From Thiopontia sp964344135 (GTDB lineage Bacteria > Pseudomonadota > Gammaproteobacteria > GCF-002020875): a DNA stretch of 5,860 nt. The stretch covers positions 1-5,860 of the forward strand of contig CAYFMF010000073.1 of assembly GCA_964344135.1 (NCBI GenBank), read 5' to 3'. Below the pieces are notes generated by a model that saw nothing but the letters and a program-made list of their open reading frames with translations, did no database searches and was not told where the DNA came from. Below, one piece after another: positions 1 to 3,980 of this stretch. A program made the position numbers and the translations under genes. Position 1 is the first letter of the stretch. Every line of letters starts with the position of its first letter.

Positions 1-2
1 TA

Positions 3-302
3 CCCCCGGAGAAGGGGTACGGTAGCAGAGATCTGGAAAAGGTTACCGCAATCCCCAGAGAGCAGTTTAATTTTGATGGCGAGCTCCATGCCGGAATGCA
101 GTTCTACACCCAGAAAAATGGTTTAGATATCCCCGTCATCATCACTGCTGTCGACGACCAGAAGGTCACTGTTGATGGAAACCACCCACTTGCCGGAGAG
201 ACAATGAACATTGATCTTGTCATTGTCGAGGTTCGTGAGGCAACGGCTACCGAACTGGAGAGTGGAAAGATTCAGCTTGATGAAGAGCTCTTTGCGCTCT
301 AG
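3..302 (+). CDS. slyD: FKBP-type peptidyl-prolyl cis-trans isomerase, SlyD group (3' part only)
   Basis: The gene enters from the left edge; 99 codons and a TAG stop are visible, read in the frame starting at base 3. SlyD-type proteins catalyse proline cis-trans isomerisation and act as cytoplasmic folding chaperones. The visible part begins with PPEKGYGSRDLE, matching the family segment before the insert-in-flap (IF) domain. It continues through IPREQF and GMQFYTQ of the IF domain and ends with the hallmark DGNHPLAGETMNIDLVIVEV followed by REATATELESGKI. NHPLAG and the ReAT-eEl segment are diagnostic of SlyD/SlpA FKBPs. The protein stops soon after this segment at DEELFAL, so it lacks the long His/Cys-rich metal-binding tail of E. 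coli SlyD and belongs to the short form. The N-terminal FKBP half lies outside the window. The internal ATG at 96 falls within the IF domain and is not the start. Nothing links the gene functionally to the nitrogen genes beside it. Confidence -1.
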   Translation, partial: PPEKGYGSRDLEKVTAIPREQFNFDGELHAGMQFYTQKNGLDIPVIITAVDDQKVTVDGNHPLAGETMNIDLVIVEVREATATELESGKIQLDEELFAL

Positions 303-352
303 GCGGCTGTCCAGGGCAGGCTCCACAATACATCAACTGAGGCACACCACGT

Positions 353-385
353 AAAAAAGACCCAACCGATTGCTCGATTGGGTCT
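353..385 (-). terminator. Rho-independent terminator of the glnK-amtB operon
   Basis: A 12-bp stem (358-369 with 374-385, one C/A mismatch) encloses the 4-base loop TTGC. On the minus strand the stem is AGACCCAATCGA paired with TCGGTTGGGTCT, followed directly by a run of six T (bases 358-353). That is the intrinsic-terminator layout for transcription arriving from amtB, whose stop lies about 75 bp upstream on that strand. In the plus direction the same hairpin is followed by CTCC, not a T run, so it would serve slyD poorly if at all. Confidence -1.
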
Positions 386-387
386 CT

Positions 388-438
388 CCATGGGCTTGAG
401 GTGGTTACAGTCTGGAGACTGCCTCATCTACCCCATGG
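388..438. repeat. Nested inverted repeat in the amtB 3' untranslated region
   Basis: Three inverted repeats share one centre: CCATGGG (388-394) with CCCATGG (432-438), GAGG (398-401) with CCTC (422-425), and CAGTCT (408-413) with AGACTG (416-421) around a 2-base GG loop. It could fold as an interrupted hairpin in RNA of either strand. It lies between the amtB stop and the terminator at 353-385 and has no T run of its own. Its role is unknown; it could be an mRNA-stabilising 3' structure or chance. Confidence -1.
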
Positions 439-460
439 CATAGACGAGTTTTGGGAGGTA

Positions 461-1723
461 TTACTTGCCTACATTGGTGAACTCTGGATAGGCCTCCAGC
501 CCACACTCTGCCAGATCCGCGCCATCGTGCTCATCCTCCTCACTGATGCGGATACCGATCAGTGCCTTGATCACGCCCCAGACAATCAGACTGGTGCCAA
601 AGACCCAGGCGAAGATGACCCCTGCTCCGGTCAGCTGTCCGATGAAGGTTGCGCCATCATTGGTGAGCGGAACAATCATCAGTCCAAAGAAGCCCACCAC
701 GCCATGAACCGAGATGGCACCGACGGGATCATCAATCCTCAGCTTGTCGAGGGAGACAATGGAGAGGACCACAATCATGCCGGCGATAAAGCCAAACAGG
801 GTTGCCATCAGCGGGGTTGGGGTTGAGGGCTCTGCCGTAATGGCTACCAGTCCCGCCAGTGCACCATTCAGGGTCATGGTGAGATCTGCCTTGCCAAACA
901 TCATCCGTGCAAGCAGCAGTGCACCCACAGCACCACCGGCAGCCGCGGTATTGGTATTGAGGAAGACCATTGCCACCGAGTGCGCGCTGGCGATATCGCC
1001 CAGCTTCAGAACCGAGCCGCCATTGAAGCCGAACCACCCCATCCAGAGGATGAAGGTACCCAGGGTTGCGAGTGGCAGGTTGGCGCCGGGGATTGCCCGA
1101 ATCTCTCCATCCTTGCCATATTTCCCCTTGCGTGCACCCAGCAGCAGGACACCCGCCAGTGCGGCAGCTGCACCCGCCATATGGACAATGCCGGAGCCGG
1201 CAAAGTCACTGAACTCCAGGGCAAACATTCCAAAGACCTCCTGGCCACCCCAGGTCCAGGATCCCTCCATCGGATAGATGACGCCGGTCATCACCACCGC
1301 AAAGGCGAGGAAGGCCCAGAGTTTCATCCGCTCGGCCACCGCACCGGAGACAATCGACATCGCGGTTGCCACAAAGACCACCTGGAAGAAGAAGTCGGAG
1401 GCCCCGGAGTAGACCGAGTCACCGCCAAAGCCATTCTCGGCGGAGGCCTTCAGGGCATCCTCAACAAAGGTCTCTCCGCCCATGATCCCGCTCAGGAAGT
1501 AGCTGCCGCCATACATCAGCTCATATCCCATCACCAGGTACATGATGCAGGCGATTGCAAACAGCGCGACATTCTTGGTCAGAATCTCTGTTGTGTTCTT
1601 GGAGCGGACCAGCCCCGCCTCCAGCATTGCAAAGCCGGCGGCCATCCACATCACCAGTGCACCGGATACCAGGAAGTAGAAGGTATCCATTGCATATTGA
1701 AGTTCAAAAATCTGATTTTCCAT
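461..1723 (-). CDS. amtB: Ammonium transporter AmtB (Amt/MEP/Rh family)
   Basis: This 420-residue inner-membrane protein conducts ammonium/ammonia as a trimer for nitrogen scavenging. Family features in order: a first helix with FYFLVSGALVMWMAAGFAMLEAGLVRSKN (residues about 15-43, quoted family block), FFFQ (111-114) and the SGAVAERMK block (126-134), a conserved Asp in FSDFAG (D173), the twin pore histidines H181 (GIVHMAG) and H340 (ISVHGVVG), LGTFILWMGWFGFNGG (221-236, quoted block; includes the Phe-gate helix), NTNTAAAGG (257-265), and a C-terminal cytoplasmic tail with DGADLAECGLEAYPEF. About 11 hydrophobic helices are apparent, and the length is normal for the family. There is no obvious cleaved signal peptide, unlike E. 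coli AmtB. The ATG at 1723-1721 is preceded by a GGGAGAG ribosome site. The gene follows glnK by 10 bp, the classic pairing in which GlnK plugs the AmtB pore when nitrogen is sufficient. Expression probably comes from the sigma-54 promoter upstream of glnK. Confidence -1.
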   Translation of the reverse strand: MENQIFELQYAMDTFYFLVSGALVMWMAAGFAMLEAGLVRSKNTTEILTKNVALFAIACIMYLVMGYELMYGGSYFLSGIMGGETFVEDALKASAENGFGGDSVYSGASDFFFQVVFVATAMSIVSGAVAERMKLWAFLAFAVVMTGVIYPMEGSWTWGGQEVFGMFALEFSDFAGSGIVHMAGAAAALAGVLLLGARKGKYGKDGEIRAIPGANLPLATLGTFILWMGWFGFNGGSVLKLGDIASAHSVAMVFLNTNTAAAGGAVGALLLARMMFGKADLTMTLNGALAGLVAITAEPSTPTPLMATLFGFIAGMIVVLSIVSLDKLRIDDPVGAISVHGVVGFFGLMIVPLTNDGATFIGQLTGAGVIFAWVFGTSLIVWGVIKALIGIRISEEDEHDGADLAECGLEAYPEFTNVGK

Positions 1724-1736
1724 AATTCTCTCCCTA
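1724..1736 (-). promoter_or_regulatory. amtB ribosome-binding site overlapping the glnK stop
   Basis: On the minus strand the junction reads TAGGGAGAGAATT then ATG. The glnK stop (TAG, 1736-1734) runs into the GGGAGAG Shine-Dalgarno element, with AATT as spacer before the amtB start. The overlap suggests translational coupling of amtB to glnK, and it confirms the ATG at 1723 as the start. Confidence -1.
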
Positions 1737-2072
1737 GATGGCCTCTCTGCCCGATTCGCCCGTACGGATCCGGATCACCTCTTCCAGTGCGGATACAAAG
1801 ATCTTGCCATCCCCGATCTTGGAGCTGTTGGCGGCACCCCGGATCGCCTCGATGGTGCGGTCCAGCAGATCTGCCGGGATCGCAATCTCCATCTTTACCT
1901 TGGGAAGAAAATCGACGGTGTACTCTGCACCACGGTAGAGTTCGGTATGGCCTTTCTGACGGCCAAATCCCTTGACCTCGGTAACCGTGACTCCATTCAC
2001 TCCAATATCGGAGAGCGCCTCGCGAACATCATCCAGCTTGAAGGGCTTGATGATGGCTGTAACCATTTTCAT
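1734..2072 (-). CDS. glnK: PII nitrogen regulatory protein GlnK
   Basis: This 112-residue protein has the normal PII length. PII trimers sense ATP/ADP and 2-oxoglutarate and, through GlnD uridylylation, glutamine status. The paralogue encoded with amtB binds AmtB and closes it. The N-terminus MKMVTAIIKPFKLDDVREAL and the T-loop VKGFGRQKGHTELYRGAEY are intact, including Gln39 and the uridylylation site Tyr51. The C-terminal nucleotide-binding region IGDGKIFV (86-93) with Lys90, Arg101 and Arg103 (VIRIRTGE) is also conserved. The B-loop reads A-N-S-S-K at 81-85 where E. coli GlnB has A-Q-T-G-K, a mild variation at the ATP-contact loop. The start is the first of two nearby ATGs (2072-2070), supported by an AAGGAGT site 9 bases upstream; the second ATG would remove two residues. 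The gene is the first in the leftward operon, with a sigma-54 promoter about 60-75 bp upstream of the start codon. I call it glnK rather than glnB because of the amtB linkage. Confidence -1.
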   Translation of the reverse strand: MKMVTAIIKPFKLDDVREALSDIGVNGVTVTEVKGFGRQKGHTELYRGAEYTVDFLPKVKMEIAIPADLLDRTIEAIRGAANSSKIGDGKIFVSALEEVIRIRTGESGREAI

Positions 2073-2081
2073 TGTTGTGTT

Positions 2082-2088
2082 ACTCCTT
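2082..2088 (-). promoter_or_regulatory. glnK ribosome-binding site
   Basis: The minus strand reads AAGGAGT nine bases before the ATG at 2072-2070. This is a near-perfect Shine-Dalgarno sequence and decides the first of two in-frame ATGs as the start. Confidence -1.
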
Positions 2089-2104
2089 GGTTAATCAATA
2101 CGGT

Positions 2105-2118
2105 CCTCTTGAAAGAGG
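2105..2118 (-). repeat. Small hairpin at the 5' end of the predicted glnK transcript
   Basis: CCTCTT (2105-2110) and AAGAGG (2113-2118) form a perfect inverted repeat with a 2-base gap (in RNA probably a 5-bp stem with a 4-base loop). It begins about five bases after the predicted sigma-54 transcription start and ends well before the ribosome site. There is no T run, so it is not a terminator. It may stabilise the leader. Confidence -1.
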
Positions 2119-2133
2119 GGCTACCGCAATAAC

Positions 2134-2150
2134 TGCAACCACCGTGCCAA
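2134..2150 (-). promoter_or_regulatory. Sigma-54 (RpoN) -24/-12 promoter of glnK-amtB
   Basis: The minus strand reads TTGGCACGGTGGTTGCA, matching the sigma-54 consensus YTGGCACG-N4-TTGCW at every defined position. The GG doublet is at 2148-2147 and the GC doublet at 2136-2135, at the required spacing. The start of transcription is predicted near 2123, giving a leader of about 50 bases. Sigma-54 promoters need an enhancer-bound activator. NtrC is the known activator of glnK-amtB in enteric bacteria, and NtrC-like sites lie upstream at about -112 and -144. Confidence -1.
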
Positions 2151-2154
2151 CCTT

Positions 2155-2181
2155 AAAAAACAGCATACATTTCATGCTGTT
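2155..2181 (-). terminator. Possible terminator-like inverted repeat just upstream of the glnK promoter
   Basis: AACAGCAT and ATGCTGTT (2159-2166 and 2174-2181) form an 8-bp inverted repeat with a 7-base loop. On the minus strand the second arm runs into T6 (2160-2155), so the element looks like a short intrinsic terminator facing glnK. It ends about five bases before the sigma-54 -24 element. It could insulate glnK from leftward read-through, or it could be an operator or simply an AT-rich palindrome. The stem has only three G/C pairs, so it would be weak as a terminator. Confidence -1.
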
Positions 2182-2227
2182 ATCTAAAATGTGGCGCTCA
2201 TTCCAAAGGGTCCACTCAAATCAATGC

Positions 2228-2242
2228 GCACCGCCGGGGAGC
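2228..2242. promoter_or_regulatory. NtrC-type enhancer site, weaker half of a pair
   Basis: GCAC-N7-GAGC matches the NtrC core GCAC-N7-GTGC at seven of eight defined bases. Its centre (2235) is 32 bp, about three helical turns, from the centre of the perfect site at 2260-2274. Tandem NtrC sites with this spacing are known upstream of E. coli glnA. It lies at about -112 from the predicted glnK start. It also overlaps an inverted repeat, GCGCACC (2226-2232) with GGTGCGC (2248-2254). Confidence -1.
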
Positions 2243-2257
2243 AAAGTGGTGCGCCGA

Positions 2258-2276
2258 TTGCACTAGATGGGTGCCA
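2258..2276. promoter_or_regulatory. NtrC-type enhancer site (perfect core)
   Basis: TTGCACTAGATGGGTGCCA contains GCAC (2260-2263), seven bases, then GTGC (2271-2274), the dyad core of NtrC binding sites. It sits at about -144 from the predicted glnK start and about -194 from the predicted nasA start. That is a plausible enhancer distance in both directions, so one activator could serve both operons. Confidence -1.
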
Positions 2277-2308
2277 CCCGAAACAGCCCCCCTCTCTGCA
2301 CCACAATC

Positions 2309-2324
2309 TGGCACAACTTGTGCT
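2309..2324 (+). promoter_or_regulatory. Possible second (distal) sigma-54 promoter or dyad operator
   Basis: TGGCACAACTTGTGCT on the plus strand has GG at 2310-2311 and GC at 2322-2323 at sigma-54 spacing. It differs from TGGCACR-N4-TTGCW only at the first T of TTGC. The same bases form a perfect dyad GCACAA-C-TTGTGC (2311-2323). It may therefore be a distal promoter for nasA (start near 2335) or an activator-binding dyad resembling an NtrC site with N5 instead of N7. The sequence alone does not decide. Confidence -1.
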
Positions 2325-2402
2325 TTTCTGATCATCCATTGTGCGTCCCGCCCTTTTCCTTCCGCCTCCTCCCTCCCGGAGCGAGCTCATAAAACTTGTT
2401 GT

Positions 2403-2415
2403 AAAACAGTTGATT
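2403..2415 (-). promoter_or_regulatory. Possible IHF site between enhancer and nasA promoter
   Basis: The minus strand reads AATCAACTGTTTT, matching the IHF consensus WATCAA-N4-TTR except for the last base. It is about 45-60 bp upstream of the predicted nasA start, between the enhancer cluster and the sigma-54 promoter, where IHF commonly bends DNA at such promoters. The consensus is short and degenerate, so a chance match is possible. Confidence -1.
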
Positions 2416-2434
2416 GGAAATGGTTATGCGGTGA

Positions 2435-2450
2435 TGGCACGGCTATTGCT
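2435..2450 (+). promoter_or_regulatory. Sigma-54 (RpoN) -24/-12 promoter of nasA-kinase operon
   Basis: TGGCACGGCTATTGCT matches the sigma-54 consensus TGGCACR-N4-TTGCW at every defined position. GG is at 2436-2437 and GC at 2448-2449. Transcription is predicted to start near 2461, giving a leader of about 50 bases, almost the same length as the glnK leader on the other side. Together with the NtrC-like sites this predicts induction of nitrate uptake under nitrogen limitation. Confidence -1.
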
Positions 2451-2463
2451 GTTTCCAGCCAAT

Positions 2464-2478
2464 AGAGGAGGATCCTCT
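2464..2478 (+). repeat. Small hairpin at the 5' end of the predicted nasA transcript
   Basis: AGAGGA and TCCTCT flank a 3-base GGA loop, starting about four bases after the predicted transcription start. It shares the AGAGG/CCTCT core with the hairpin in the glnK leader. There is no T run, so it is not an attenuator. The actual ribosome site is further downstream. Confidence -1.
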
Positions 2479-2498
2479 GTCAGCCAGTATCACACCCC

Positions 2499-2504
2499 GG
2501 GAGA
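2499..2504 (+). promoter_or_regulatory. nasA ribosome-binding site
   Basis: GGGAGA lies six bases before the ATG at 2511 and overlaps a CCCGGG palindrome (2496-2501). It supports the chosen start. An AGGAGG at 2467-2472 is too far upstream and is inside the leader hairpin. Confidence -1.
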
Positions 2505-2510
2505 CAAGCC

Positions 2511-3980
2511 ATGAAAACAGGAAGTATCAATCTGCTCACTTTCAGCGGGAAGACCAAAATTCTCCACCTCAGCTGGATCGCCTTCTTTATCACCTTTGTC
2601 ATCTGGTTCAACCATGCACCGCTGATGGCCGCCATTCGTGAACAGTTTGGCCTCACCCCACAGGAGGTGAAGACCCTGCTGATCCTTAATGTGGCACTCA
2701 CCATCCCGGCCCGAATCATCATTGGAATGCTGGTGGACCATTTTGGCCCCAGGATCATCTACTCCATTCTGCTGGCGGTCGCCGGGGTTCTCTGTTTTCT
2801 CTATGCGCTGGCCGACAGCTTTGAGCAGCTGGCAATGACCCGCTTCCTGATGGGGTTTGTCGGTGCCGGCTTTGTGATTGGCATCCGGATGGTCAGCGAG
2901 TGGTTTCCCGCCCGCGAGGTGGGAGTCGCCGAGGGGATCTATGGTGGATGGGGAAACTTTGGTTCTGCTGCCGCGGCAATGACGCTCCCCACCATTGCAC
3001 TCCTCTTCGGTGGTGAGGATGGCTGGCGCTATGCCATTGGCTCAACCGGTGTCATCGCCATTCTCTACTCCTTTGTCTACTACCTCAATGTCAGCAATAC
3101 TCCGAAGGGGTCCACCTACTTCAAGCCCAAGAAGTCAGGAGCGATGGAGGTCTCCAGCAAGGGGGATCTTATTCTCTACCTGGTGATGAATCTGCCCATG
3201 TATGGGGCGCTGGCGGTACTCAACTGGAAGTTAAGTCCGGACAATCTGGGGCTCTATGGAGAGGGCATCTCTCTGCTCCTCTACGGCCTGCTCTGCTCTC
3301 TCTATCTGATCCAGACCTTCAAGATCCTGCAGCTCAACCGCCATGTATTGAAGGGGGATGTTCCCGAAATGGATCGCTATTCATTCAGGCAGGTTGCAAT
3401 GCTGGATCTCTCCTATCTGGTCACCTTTGGATCCGAGCTGGCGGTCGTCTCCATGCTTCCCCTCTTCTTCCTCGACACCTTTGAGATCACACCGGTACTG
3501 GCTGGCATGGTTGCCGCCGGATTTGCCTTCATGAATCTGGTGGCTCGCCCCAGTGGAGGGCTGCTCAGTGACCGCTTCGGGCGCAAGACCACACTCTCCA
3601 TCCTGCTGCTGGGACTCTCTGTCGGCTATTTCGTCCTGAGCCATATTGATGCCAGCTGGGCACTGCCCGTTGCCGTTGTTGCAACCATGGCCTGTTCATT
3701 CTTTGTACAGGCCGGTGAGGGTGCCGTATTTGCAATGGTCCCACTGGTGAAGCGCCGCATGACTGGACAGATTGCGGGAATGGCCGGTGCCTATGGTAAT
3801 GTAGGGGGCGTGGTTTTCCTTACTGTACTCTCCTTTGTTGAACCCACAATTTTCTTCCTGACGATTGCCGCCTCGGCGCTGGTTGTTCTGGTCATGGTTC
3901 AGCTTCTCCTCGAGGAGCCGGAGGGACATATGGCCGAGGTATTGCCGGATGGTACTGTCGAGCTGATTGAGGTGAAGTAG
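2511..3980 (+). CDS. nasA: Nitrate/nitrite transporter, MFS NNP family (NasA/NarK type)
   Basis: This 489-residue inner-membrane protein is predicted to import nitrate (or exchange nitrate and nitrite). Both nitrate-signature motifs of the NNP family are present: GGWGNFGSAAA (145-155, TM5) and GAYGNVGGVVF (426-436, TM11). The two substrate-binding arginines are present as R68 in TM2 (TIPARIIIG) and R346 in TM8 (LVARPSGG). The MFS loop signatures DHFGPR (76-81) and SDRFGRK (353-359) are also intact. Helices fall near 18-40, 55-78, 81-101, 107-131, 143-166, 172-192, then 296-322, 327-351, 357-378, 382-410, 416-441 and 445-468. Between the sixth and seventh lie two extra hydrophobic stretches, about 218-238 and 252-272, so 14 helices rather than 12 are suggested. 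The control region beside glnK-amtB argues for an assimilatory role, which is why I use nasA rather than narK. The stop TAG directly abuts the next ATG. Confidence -1.
   Translation: MKTGSINLLTFSGKTKILHLSWIAFFITFVIWFNHAPLMAAIREQFGLTPQEVKTLLILNVALTIPARIIIGMLVDHFGPRIIYSILLAVAGVLCFLYALADSFEQLAMTRFLMGFVGAGFVIGIRMVSEWFPAREVGVAEGIYGGWGNFGSAAAAMTLPTIALLFGGEDGWRYAIGSTGVIAILYSFVYYLNVSNTPKGSTYFKPKKSGAMEVSSKGDLILYLVMNLPMYGALAVLNWKLSPDNLGLYGEGISLLLYGLLCSLYLIQTFKILQLNRHVLKGDVPEMDRYSFRQVAMLDLSYLVTFGSELAVVSMLPLFFLDTFEITPVLAGMVAAGFAFMNLVARPSGGLLSDRFGRKTTLSILLLGLSVGYFVLSHIDASWALPVAVVATMACSFFVQAGEGAVFAMVPLVKRRMTGQIAGMAGAYGNVGGVVFLTVLSFVEPTIFFLTIAASALVVLVMVQLLLEEPEGHMAEVLPDGTVELIEVK
3969..3974 (+). promoter_or_regulatory. 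Ribosome-binding site of the phosphatase-kinase gene, inside nasA
   Basis: GAGGTG lies six bases before the ATG at 3981, within the last codons of nasA. With the TAG-ATG junction (3978-3983) this implies translational coupling, so the two proteins are probably made in linked amounts. Confidence -1.

Noticed and set aside
401..826. Plus-strand open frame of 141 codons, and a longer one at 980-1975, opposite amtB and glnK
   Set aside because: They are antisense shadows of two strongly recognised genes, show no family features, and have skewed composition typical of reverse-frame reading of high-GC genes.
2253..2279. Leftward sigma-54-like sequence TGGCACCCATCTAGTGC
   Set aside because: The GG and GC doublets are two bases too far apart for sigma-54 recognition, so the match is only to the -24 part; the bases are better explained by the NtrC-like dyad.
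2184..2465. Short open frames on both strands within the divergent control region
   Set aside because: They have no convincing ribosome sites and no recognisable protein sequence, and they overlap the enhancer and promoter elements.
2461..2510. Nitrate-responsive attenuator (NasR or NasT type) in the nasA leader
   Set aside because: The leader is only about 50 bases, its single hairpin lacks a T run, and there is no two-hairpin antiterminator arrangement before the start codon.
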